Shown here piece after piece: positions 27,422-34,794 of a DNA stretch of 64,000 bases; positions within the stretch are counted from its first letter, which is position 1; each line of letters starts with the position of its first letter. The position numbers and the translations under genes are program-made. Under the pieces are notes generated by a model. That model was not told the DNA's origin and did no database searches. It saw only the letters and a program-made list of their open reading frames with translations. The stretch is from Paenibacillus polysaccharolyticus (GTDB taxonomy: Bacteria > Bacillota > Bacilli > Paenibacillales > Paenibacillaceae). Location of the stretch: NCBI RefSeq assembly GCF_900102085.1, contig NZ_FMVM01000010.1:62001-126000 (forward strand), given 5' to 3'.

Positions 27422-27577
27422 TTAAGGTTGATTGTTCATTCGAAGCCACGAGATTTCGGAGGCCGATGTCCCTTCTGGTGATACACCGCCATCGTTACTC
27501 ACGCGTGACAGCACGGTTAGGGTGATTGATAAAGCGAAAGCAAGCAGCACGTATATCAAAATGGTTTTTTTCTTCAT
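27422..27577 (-). CDS. 51-residue membrane-anchored peptide
   Basis: Start taken at ATG 27577 (GAGAGG upstream); the frame continues further upstream without a better start. MKKKTILIYVLLAFALSITL is a basic N-terminus plus hydrophobic span, either a signal anchor or a signal peptide; about 28 polar residues follow. No family recognised. It is on the same strand as the lipoprotein gene, 116 nt upstream of it. Confidence 0.5.
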   Translation of the reverse strand: MKKKTILIYVLLAFALSITLTVLSRVSNDGGVSPEGTSASEISWLRMNNQP

Positions 27578-27818
27578 GGGAAATACCTCTCTTGTTGAAT
27601 AAGCTAAAGCGTCCGTCAGGGCGTTATGAGAAAAAATGCACAACGTCTGGTATAGTTATAGAATGAGTAAAGAATGTTTAAGCCTGTTTAAGTCTATGGT
27701 GTTCCTGTATATCACTATATGAAATGGCAGGCACGCAAACAATGGAACAAATCTGATGAATTTATCAGTACTCGAATGAAAAGATAGAGACCGAGTGACA
27801 TTAAAGGTGGGGAATAAC

Positions 27819-28499
27819 ATGCGGGAGACGGCAAAAATCGTCATTCGTACGCCGGGACAGGAGAGCGATGGTTCATTCGCCTATGTGAGCCAGGGCCGCT
27901 CGATTACGGTGGGGCGTTACACAGGTGTCAGTGAACTGGACTTGTCCATCTATAATCAGATGATATCGAAGCGGCATTGCCGCATTCATTATGACACGAA
28001 ACAACAGCTCTGGATCGAGGATCTGGATAGCAAAAATGGAACCGAACTTAACGGGCAACGCCTCGTCCCATATGAGAAATATCCGTTTGGCGAAGGCGAC
28101 AGCCTGACACTGGTTAACGGTTTGATTCACCTTCGGGTGGAAGGTGATCTCGGGGAGACGAGAGAATATCGTATATCGGACTTGCTCGGTGAGGGTGTGC
28201 GTTTACAGGATCATCTGCAGACGGTGCAGGTAAACGAAGATGAAATTCCGCTGTCCAAAAAGGAGTATCAACTGTTCAAATTGCTGTACAGTGAGCTGGA
28301 TCATTTTGTAACGAGGGAGCAAATTATTGCTCAGGTGTGGCCGGAACGAAGTATGTTGGAGAGTGATCCGGTGGGTATCGACGAGATTAACTCGCTCATC
28401 TACCGCACGAATCGCAAGCTGGGCATTCATTTTACGATTAAATCTGTGTACAAAAAAGGAGTATACATGAAATCTCATGTCGGGGAAACGGGTGAATAA
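27819..28499 (+). CDS. FHA domain - winged-helix transcriptional regulator
   Basis: 226 residues from ATG 27819 (AAAGGTGGGG upstream). Residues about 22-105 are a forkhead-associated domain with the phosphothreonine-binding residues R in TVGRYTGVSEL, S and H in QMISKRHCRIHY, and N in LDSKNGTELNG. Residues about 140-220 are an OmpR-type winged helix (SKKEYQLFKLLYSELDHFVTREQIIAQVW, NSLIYRTNRKLGI, IKSVYKKGVYM). This suggests a regulator switched by a Ser/Thr kinase partner. No kinase or phosphatase gene is nearby. EmbR of mycobacteria has the same two domains in reverse order. Confidence 0.85.
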   Translation: MRETAKIVIRTPGQESDGSFAYVSQGRSITVGRYTGVSELDLSIYNQMISKRHCRIHYDTKQQLWIEDLDSKNGTELNGQRLVPYEKYPFGEGDSLTLVNGLIHLRVEGDLGETREYRISDLLGEGVRLQDHLQTVQVNEDEIPLSKKEYQLFKLLYSELDHFVTREQIIAQVWPERSMLESDPVGIDEINSLIYRTNRKLGIHFTIKSVYKKGVYMKSHVGETGE

Positions 28500-28565
28500 T
28501 TGCATCATATCCTCTAAACAGTACTGCCAAGTAATGATGATCAGGTCTTTTAAAAGAATATAAAC

Positions 28566-28620
28566 ATAACAAAGGGAAGCTTCTGCACGGTCATAGACCT
28601 CCGAAGCTTCCCTTTGTTAT
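28566..28620 (+). terminator. Long perfect hairpin between FHA and methyltransferase genes
   Basis: ATAACAAAGGGAAGCTTC and GAAGCTTCCCTTTGTTAT form an 18-bp perfect stem around a 19-nt loop. The T content is modest, but it follows a stop codon by about 70 nt and ends 10 nt before the next ATG; it acts as a terminator or leader structure. Confidence 0.6.
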
Positions 28621-28629
28621 GATGAGTTC

Positions 28630-29208
28630 ATGATGATTATTCAATTAATTCCATGGCTGATTGCCGTGTTAACTTTGATTGCCGTTGTATGGATCGTAAT
28701 CGTAAGCTGGAAAAATGGAATTTCGCCCATGCCGACATCCCGCCCGGTCAGGCAGGTAGTGATACAGGAGGTCAATCGTATAACGGGTTATGCGGATATT
28801 ATGGAAGCGGGTTCGGGATGGGGAACATTGGGCATGGATGTGGTGAAGCATTGTCCTGGCAAAAGGTTGACGGGCATTGAAAACTCACTCATTCCCTTGT
28901 GGACTTCACAATGGCTGACATGGCTTAGTGTAGGGCTACGCCGAGCTGGAGGACAACAGCATTCGTTCAAGGGACGTCTGCGCTTCATCCGCGGCAGCAT
29001 CTATACATGTTCCTATGCGCATGCCGATGGTGTGATCTGTTATCTGTTTCCGGGTGCGATGACTCGGCTCGTGGACAAGTTCCAACGCGAGCTGCCGCCG
29101 GGTGCGAAGGTGATCAGCGTCTGTTTTGCATTGCCGGGCAAAGAGCCACTGCGCACGATCACATGCCGCGATGCGTTGCGAACCAAGGTGTATGTGTATG
29201 CTTTTTGA
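28630..29208 (+). CDS. Membrane-anchored class I methyltransferase
   Basis: 192 residues. The first about 27 residues form a membrane span (IIQLIPWLIAVLTLIAVVWIVIVSW), followed by a SAM-binding domain: motif I IMEAGSGWGTLGMDV, acidic residue in LTGIENS and motif IV-like DGVICYLFPG. This short, anchored class is sometimes found in Bacilli with unknown substrate. No obvious ribosome site was found: the start region is embedded in the 3' arm of the preceding hairpin, which could make translation structure-dependent. Confidence 0.75.
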   Translation: MMIIQLIPWLIAVLTLIAVVWIVIVSWKNGISPMPTSRPVRQVVIQEVNRITGYADIMEAGSGWGTLGMDVVKHCPGKRLTGIENSLIPLWTSQWLTWLSVGLRRAGGQQHSFKGRLRFIRGSIYTCSYAHADGVICYLFPGAMTRLVDKFQRELPPGAKVISVCFALPGKEPLRTITCRDALRTKVYVYAF

Positions 29209-29282
29209 GAGTGGGGCTGGTTGGAATTTCTCTATAGACGTAAAATGCTTCTCTCCGTATCTTGATTTCGTCTCAGCTAACT

Positions 29283-29479
29283 TCTAACGATCACCAGAGA
29301 CGTTATTTGGCTGGTTTTAACCATTCTAAAAATCTAACGATCCCCAGTGACGCTATTTCGGTAGAAAAGCTATATTTTGGCCGTTTTCTGGCATGTTTCT
29401 TGGAAATAAGCTTTGTGGAGATCGTTAGAATCCGAAAAGGACGTTTTACTGCAAAATAAGCTCCGTGGCGATCGTTAGA
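29283..29479 (+). repeat. 197-bp four-unit inverted element, copy A
   Basis: Two direct 26-nt units (29283, 29333) are followed by two inverted units (29404, 29454). Each unit starts TCTAACGATC, has CCA in the middle and ends in TATTT. Unit/spacer lengths are 26-24-26-45-26-24-26. It lies 74 nt after the methyltransferase stop. Copies B (36653) and C (61607) have identical geometry. Units 1/4 and 2/3 can pair into a large stem. Confidence 0.9.
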
Positions 29480-29489
29480 AATTAATTCA

Positions 29490-29730
29490 GACTGAACTTG
29501 AGCTTTCGCTGCTATCGATATCCTGATTTCATCCTTGAGCGATGCGAAACGGGGGCTAGCATATCTCAATCGAACTCCTTTCATATTCTTGAATAAGGTA
29601 TGCTCAGCTACGCTGGTGCCGTGGTTAACTTCGAAACCAGCCCAAGTACGCTTTAGAATATATATCCATATTCGCGTTAGGCTTACAGGTTCCTGTTGGA
29701 TGACCTATCTTCCCCATGTGAAAAACAAGC
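29490..29730. other. Intergenic stretch with no recognisable gene
   Basis: Between element A and the terminator at 29731. Small open frames exist on both strands, but none has a ribosome site or a recognisable protein pattern. Confidence 0.5.
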
Positions 29731-29782
29731 AAAGTCCGGCTCCGATTTCACCTTGATTGTGAAATCAGAGCCGGACTTTTTA
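29731..29782. terminator. Strong bidirectional terminator
   Basis: AAAGTCCGGCTC-CGATTTCA pairs with TGAAATCAGAGCCGGACTTT; A-run on the left, T-run on the right. It closes the lipoprotein operon from the minus strand. Confidence 0.9.
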
Positions 29783-29836
29783 AATTTGCGTAGGTCAGGA
29801 CAGGCTTGCCCTTTCGGCTCACAAGTACATCATCAG

Positions 29837-32293
29837 TTACTTTGCCGAATCCGTAGTTCCTGTAGTGCCAGTTGTGCTTGTCGTACCCGTTGTATCTGTA
29901 GATGTACCGGATTGGGAACGATTTCTTCCACCGCCGAATCCGCCTTGTCCATTGCCTCCGCCAAAACCACCCATGCCGGAGCGCGCTGTCGTTACGCCTG
30001 ATTCATTCACCCAAGTCACATTACTTGTGGATTGGAAAGCAACGATTTGTGTTCCGCCGCTATAGGTACCGCCAGTGTAGAGTCCGTCCACCGATTTGCC
30101 TGTTGATGTTCCGCCAGAGAAGATGACATATGATCCATCTTTTGCGAGATCCGGTGAGCTAACGACTACGTTTTGGTAGTCTTTGGCTGGTGCAAACGTC
30201 AGAATATTATTTCCTTTGCTGTCCTGAACATGAACCAGTGTTCCAGCTTTTTGTGTCTCAGGGAATGTCATCACGATTGCATTTTGCGTTGAATCATCGG
30301 AAGTGCCTTGCGCCATGCCAGAGCTTCCCGCAGCCACCAGATATCCGCCACTGATTACAAATGTGCCGTCATAATCCAGTGCCCCATTACCGTTATTCGT
30401 TGGGCCATTCACGATAACCGTTCCGCCCGTCATTGTGATGGAGCCATTGGAATCCAGACCATCACCACCAGCATTTACGGTAAGGGTTCCGCCGTTGATG
30501 TGAAACTCGTTATTGCCTGATGATTCGCCCGCCATACCGCCAGGGCCACGGGTTTGCTGGCTTGCGTCCGAACCTTGTGCCGACTGATCTAACGTGGATG
30601 TGGTACCCGTCGTTCCAGTGGAGTTAGCTGTGTCTGTATCTGCTGATTTGTTTGTGTCGATAGCAGAACTACTGTTATTTGTAGCTTTTCCCGTTGTAGT
30701 TGCTGTTGTGCTGCTCGTTGTTGTCTCACCACCAGCGGCGTTCACGCCGTCATCTGATGCCGTTACGTCTACATCCCCATCATTCAGGGTAATAATTGCT
30801 CCTTCGAGCCCTTCGTAACTCTTCGCAATCTTGATTGTTCCACCGTTAATGGTCAGCGCCTGATCGGCATGAATGCCATCATCTCCAGACTGAATGTTGA
30901 AAGTCCCATCGTTCACCGTCACATTGCTATTGCTGTGCAAGGAATCATCCATAGAATCAATGGTGTATGTTCCGCCATTCACCGTAAGATCGGTTCCTGC
31001 TTTAAGCGCTTTGGCGCTTGCAGACTCTTCCTCTGTTGTCGTCGTTGCATTGTCTGCATCAGCGTTGGATTCAGATGATGTTGCTGTAGTGCTAGCCGCA
31101 CCGGTATTTGCCGACTTCGTGGAGTTCGTTGTTTTACCGCTGCTAGCCTTGGTTCCTGTTTTGGTCTCAGTTTGGTTTCCTGCATTCGCAGCACCATTTG
31201 GCATTGCTGGCATATCGGCAGGTGGTTCACCATCCGGTGGTGTGCCCATATCGGTTGGAGGTGTGCCGCCATTCATTGCGCCATCACCACCGAAGCCACC
31301 GCGGCCTCCGCCAAAGCCGCCACCGCCGGGGCCTTCTTCGACCTTGGCAGGTGCATTTGCACTGCCGCCAGCCGTCACGATGTTATACGTACCGCCATCG
31401 GTGACAAGTGCGGTTTCCGCCTGAATGCCGTCGCTGCCGCTCTGAATGTTAAAGGTACCGTCTGCAATCGCGACAAACCCTTTGCTGGTATCGGTGTCAT
31501 TGGTCGATTTAATGCCGTCACCTGTTGCATCAACAGTAATGGTACCCGACTGAATGGCAACCATATCTTTGCCTTTGATGCCATCGTCGGCTGCCTTGAC
31601 GTTAATGGAACCGCTGATGATTTTCAGATCATCTTTGCTTGTAATCCCTTCATTATAGTTGCCTGTGACGGTCAACTGACCTGCACCGTTAAACGTAAGA
31701 TCGGCTTTGCTAAAGATGGCCGCATCCGGCTCATCGGTGCTGCTGTCTGCATATACGTATGTTTTACCATCGGAAACGGCGTTTTTGGTTCCTTTTTCAA
31801 GCGTGATCACCGCTTTGCCTGCCTTTTGAATGTAGATTCCTGCACTGTCATTGTCATGAATGGTTGCGCCGTTCAACACGAGGTGTACCACGCCTTTATC
31901 AGCAACATTGACCACGATTTGGCCGTTGGTTAGCTCACCGCTCAGCACATAAGTGCCTGCTTCTGAGATCGTAACTGATCCGTTTGCTACCTTTGCACCC
32001 GAACCGGTTACAGTTGCTGACGTACCGCTCAGCTTGATCATGGTCGAATCCGCTTCAGTCCAGCTAACATTCGTATCATCGGCATCGAGGGAGACCAGAT
32101 CGGCATACTTCACGGACGTAGACTCGCTGACGGATACGATTTTGGTTGTTCCTGTTGTGGAGACGGCTGCATTTGCTGTATTGCTTGTCGTTGCCGGAGC
32201 ACTGCATGCCGCGAGCAGACTGGTAATCATGGCGATGGACCACAGTTTGCTACCTGTAATGATGTTTTTACGTTTCTGAGTATTTTTCTTCAT
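29837..32293 (-). CDS. Beta-helix carbohydrate-binding-domain lipoprotein (DUF4353-like)
   Basis: 818 residues from ATG 32293 (GGAGAGG upstream). Lipobox L-A-A-C near residue 29-32. The body is built of about nine short repeats with a D(D/G)DG(I/L/V) core (AADDGIKGKD, SGSDGIQAE, SGDDGIHAD, ASDDGVNAAGG, AGGDGLDSNG), as in right-handed beta-helix carbohydrate-binding proteins. Two low-complexity inserts interrupt it: a Gly-rich segment (GGGGFGGGRGGFGGDG) with Pro/Met-rich continuation, and Thr/Ser-rich linkers. The C-terminus is again Gly-rich and ends in Thr/Gly repeats. It forms an operon with DUF4956 and VTC-domain genes. Confidence 0.78.
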   Translation of the reverse strand: MKKNTQKRKNIITGSKLWSIAMITSLLAACSAPATTSNTANAAVSTTGTTKIVSVSESTSVKYADLVSLDADDTNVSWTEADSTMIKLSGTSATVTGSGAKVANGSVTISEAGTYVLSGELTNGQIVVNVADKGVVHLVLNGATIHDNDSAGIYIQKAGKAVITLEKGTKNAVSDGKTYVYADSSTDEPDAAIFSKADLTFNGAGQLTVTGNYNEGITSKDDLKIISGSINVKAADDGIKGKDMVAIQSGTITVDATGDGIKSTNDTDTSKGFVAIADGTFNIQSGSDGIQAETALVTDGGTYNIVTAGGSANAPAKVEEGPGGGGFGGGRGGFGGDGAMNGGTPPTDMGTPPDGEPPADMPAMPNGAANAGNQTETKTGTKASSGKTTNSTKSANTGAASTTATSSESNADADNATTTTEEESASAKALKAGTDLTVNGGTYTIDSMDDSLHSNSNVTVNDGTFNIQSGDDGIHADQALTINGGTIKIAKSYEGLEGAIITLNDGDVDVTASDDGVNAAGGETTTSSTTATTTGKATNNSSSAIDTNKSADTDTANSTGTTGTTSTLDQSAQGSDASQQTRGPGGMAGESSGNNEFHINGGTLTVNAGGDGLDSNGSITMTGGTVIVNGPTNNGNGALDYDGTFVISGGYLVAAGSSGMAQGTSDDSTQNAIVMTFPETQKAGTLVHVQDSKGNNILTFAPAKDYQNVVVSSPDLAKDGSYVIFSGGTSTGKSVDGLYTGGTYSGGTQIVAFQSTSNVTWVNESGVTTARSGMGGFGGGNGQGGFGGGRNRSQSGTSTDTTGTTSTTGTTGTTDSAK

Positions 32294-32360
32294 ATATATC
32301 GTTCCTCTCCAAATCATAATGGTGGTAATCGAACAAGCGAGCGAACTAATCTTCCAAATT

Positions 32361-33041
32361 TTAATACTCTGTCGTTGGACTCATTGTTAACGAGATATCC
32401 AGGTTGCCGTTCCGGGTACGGATGGCATCGAGAAATTGCTTCTGATTCACGCTTTCGTGAATCGTGACGTTATAGACCAGTTCGTACAGACTGCCGAGTT
32501 CGGTCGTTCTGATTTTTTTCAGATCAAATGGGATATTAAAGGTATGGAATACTTCGTTCAGAGCCTCTTCATAACTCAAATTCTCGGGAATGGTAACCTT
32601 GAGCGTTTTCTGTTGACTCTTTTTCCCGCCAAAGTTAAATCGGTTCAGTACAAACATCAGCACACACAGGATAACGGTGAACAGAACAGCGTAACCAAAA
32701 GCCCCTACACCACAAGCCAGACCGGATGCCATCGTGAACAAAACGTAAGCAATGTCTTTCGGATCACCGGGAGCGCTGCGGAAACGGATAATAGAGAAGG
32801 CCCCTGCTAGGCTGAAGGCCCGGGCAATGTTACTGCCAATAAGCAGAATAATGATGGCAACGATCACGGGAAGCACAACCATAGTCAGCGTAAAACTCTG
32901 TGAATAAGTGGCCTGGTTGGTTTTCATATAGGTAAGGCTGATGATAAGTCCCAGGAGGATGGCAAGTCCGATCGTGATGACAGCACTGCTGAAACTCAAG
33001 GTTGAATCGTCTAGGGCGGAGCTGAAAAGGGCATCAAGCAT
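32361..33041 (-). CDS. DUF4956 membrane protein
   Basis: 226 residues; ATG 33041 preferred (an in-frame GTG at 33050 lies closer to the GAGAG site). Four hydrophobic spans in the first about 140 residues (SAVITIGLAILLGLIISLTY, VIVAIIILLIGSNIARAFSLAGAFSIIRFRSAPGDPKDIAYVLFTMASGLACG, VLFTVILCVLMFVLNRF), then a soluble C-terminal domain. The SIIRFRSAPGDPKDI motif after the second span is conserved in the family. It overlaps the VTC-domain gene by 8 nt; the pairing of DUF4956 with VTC-domain proteins is recurrent in bacteria. Confidence 0.85.
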   Translation of the reverse strand: MLDALFSSALDDSTLSFSSAVITIGLAILLGLIISLTYMKTNQATYSQSFTLTMVVLPVIVAIIILLIGSNIARAFSLAGAFSIIRFRSAPGDPKDIAYVLFTMASGLACGVGAFGYAVLFTVILCVLMFVLNRFNFGGKKSQQKTLKVTIPENLSYEEALNEVFHTFNIPFDLKKIRTTELGSLYELVYNVTIHESVNQKQFLDAIRTRNGNLDISLTMSPTTEY

Positions 33042-33867
33042 AGAGTGCACGCTCTCTTTCTATAATTAATTTTTCTTGTGAAGCAGCCGGGGCCGCGTCG
33101 TTAGGATTGAAATCAGTACCCGGGATCAGTTCTCGTTCGTTCTGATAATTCAGATTGGTGGTTCTTACGAGATGTCTGTATTCATTGCCGTATTTGGAAA
33201 ATCCGGTCCGGTACAACCCGTGCTCCGACAGTAATTGGGACAGCCAGATGGGAACGGTTTTCTCGGCTTTGACTTCCATGAGCCAGCGCCCGTCTTTTAC
33301 GAGCGGTTCACCGTAATCTCCTTGTTCCAGCTTCAGATCATATCTGCGGCTGCGAATGTTAGTGTCAAACGTAATCCGAAGGTCGCGGCTGTTCTTATCG
33401 AACAACGCCTTGCGTTCGTAGGCCAGATACACTTTGGGCTCAAGGTCATAGAGCCTGAGAAAATATTTAATCTCTTCCAGCACCTGCGGGTTCATGTAGT
33501 CGGCCAGCTCTGGCGCTTGTCCCGAGCGGACAAAATCGTAAGCTTCATCCAGCTTCAACGCAGTTCTGCGTTTGTTGACGAGGCCGAACACTTTCTTTTT
33601 GATCTCCAGATATACTTTCGCATTCTCTTCAGGTACACCATAAGCTCGCAAACGCAGCTTTTCCTTGTATTTCGGTTTGGACAAACTCGCTCGAATCAGT
33701 GAATCCTGCGGTGTATCGAAGTACAGATTACTGATGGAGTAAAACTCATGTTTTTTGTTGTAGGCGTCCAGTTCCATGTAGTGGAGCAGATCGTTGTAGA
33801 AATGCTGGTATTGCTCATCGGTCAGCAGGTACTTGCTCTCATATCGGTTGAATACTTCAATCGCCAC
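33034..33867 (-). CDS. VTC-domain protein (polyphosphate polymerase-like)
   Basis: 277 residues from GTG 33867 (GAAAGGAATG upstream). A triphosphate-tunnel fold as in yeast Vtc4: ESKYLL at the start, basic strand KEKLRLRAYG, EIKKK, then ITFDTNIRSRRYDL and acidic/basic strand LMEVKAEK. These positions correspond to the tunnel Lys/Arg and metal-binding Glu residues. It is expected to sit on the cytoplasmic side next to the DUF4956 membrane protein. Polyphosphate synthesis is the inferred activity, not shown for the bacterial homologues in this arrangement. Confidence 0.82.
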   Translation of the reverse strand: MAIEVFNRYESKYLLTDEQYQHFYNDLLHYMELDAYNKKHEFYSISNLYFDTPQDSLIRASLSKPKYKEKLRLRAYGVPEENAKVYLEIKKKVFGLVNKRRTALKLDEAYDFVRSGQAPELADYMNPQVLEEIKYFLRLYDLEPKVYLAYERKALFDKNSRDLRITFDTNIRSRRYDLKLEQGDYGEPLVKDGRWLMEVKAEKTVPIWLSQLLSEHGLYRTGFSKYGNEYRHLVRTTNLNYQNERELIPGTDFNPNDAAPAASQEKLIIERERALYA

Positions 33868-34116
33868 TGCGGTTCATTCCTTTCGGGTATGGATGAGTTG
33901 GTGTATGTTTTGATTATGTTTGGTTTGTTGTGTGTTGCTGTCATGTCTGTATCTTAGCGAAGCAACCTTGAATGAATCTTAAATCGTTTTACATTGCGTT
34001 AACATTTCTTTTCCTTCATCTATACCGTGAGGGTGTTCCAATTATTAAGGTTGATTCAAGGTTTAATTGATAGAATGAGAACATACAAACCATCGTGAGC
34101 AGAGGATGAATAAAGG

Positions 34117-34794
34117 ATGAGAATTTTAATTGCGGAAGATGAGGTTCATTTGGCAGAGGCCGTATCTCAGATTTTGAAAAAAAACAACTACTCCGTGGAC
34201 ATGGTCCACGACGGCAGGTCAGGACTGGATTATGCGCAGAGCGGCATCTACGACCTGTTACTGCTGGACATTATGATGCCGGAGATGGACGGCATAACGG
34301 TGCTTAAAACGCTCCGCAGTGAAGGAAACCATACTCCGGTTATTTTACTCACAGCCAAAGGAGAACTATCGGACAAAGTATCCGGCCTCGATTACGGTGC
34401 CGATGACTATATTGCAAAGCCTTTCGCCACGGAAGAATTGCTTGCCCGGATTCGGGCGGCCTTAAGACGTAAAGGAGAAGTGGTCCCCGAGGATGGGGTG
34501 AAGTTTGGCGATATCGAACTGAATACGACCCAGTTGAAGCTAAGTGTTCAAGGTAAGGAAATCAAATTGAACCTGAAAGAGAACGAGCTGCTGGAACTGC
34601 TGATTACTCGTAAACAAGCAATCACCTCCAAAGAGCAGATCATTGAGAAGTTATGGGGATTCGACTCGGATGTCGAGTATAACAACGTGGAGGTCTACAT
34701 CTCTTTTTTACGCAAAAAACTAACCTTCCTGAATTCGGCTGTCCGTATTAACACGATTCGGGGCGTAGGGTATGTACTTGAGGTGACGAACTAA
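34117..34794 (+). CDS. OmpR-family response regulator
   Basis: 225 residues. Receiver domain with the acidic pocket EDE (residues 7-9), phospho-acceptor D in LLLLDIMMPEMDG, T in LLTAKGE and K in YIAKPF; then a winged-helix DNA-binding domain (LKENELLELLITRKQAITSKEQIIEKLWG, EVYISFLRKKL, IRGVGYVLE). It overlaps the sensor kinase gene by 1 nt and is divergent from the VTC/DUF4956/lipoprotein operon, its likely target. Confidence 0.9.
   Translation: MRILIAEDEVHLAEAVSQILKKNNYSVDMVHDGRSGLDYAQSGIYDLLLLDIMMPEMDGITVLKTLRSEGNHTPVILLTAKGELSDKVSGLDYGADDYIAKPFATEELLARIRAALRRKGEVVPEDGVKFGDIELNTTQLKLSVQGKEIKLNLKENELLELLITRKQAITSKEQIIEKLWGFDSDVEYNNVEVYISFLRKKLTFLNSAVRINTIRGVGYVLEVTN

Noticed and set aside
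29283..29479. 26-nt repeats with 24-nt spacers, CRISPR-like at first sight
   Set aside because: Only two units per orientation, the second pair is inverted, repeats vary by several bases, and no cas genes are present. The geometry is that of a palindromic element, not an array.
30594..31933. Long plus-strand open frames opposite the lipoprotein gene
   Set aside because: They mirror the Gly/Ser/Thr-rich, repeat-biased composition of the real minus-strand gene, lack ribosome sites and encode no recognisable domain.
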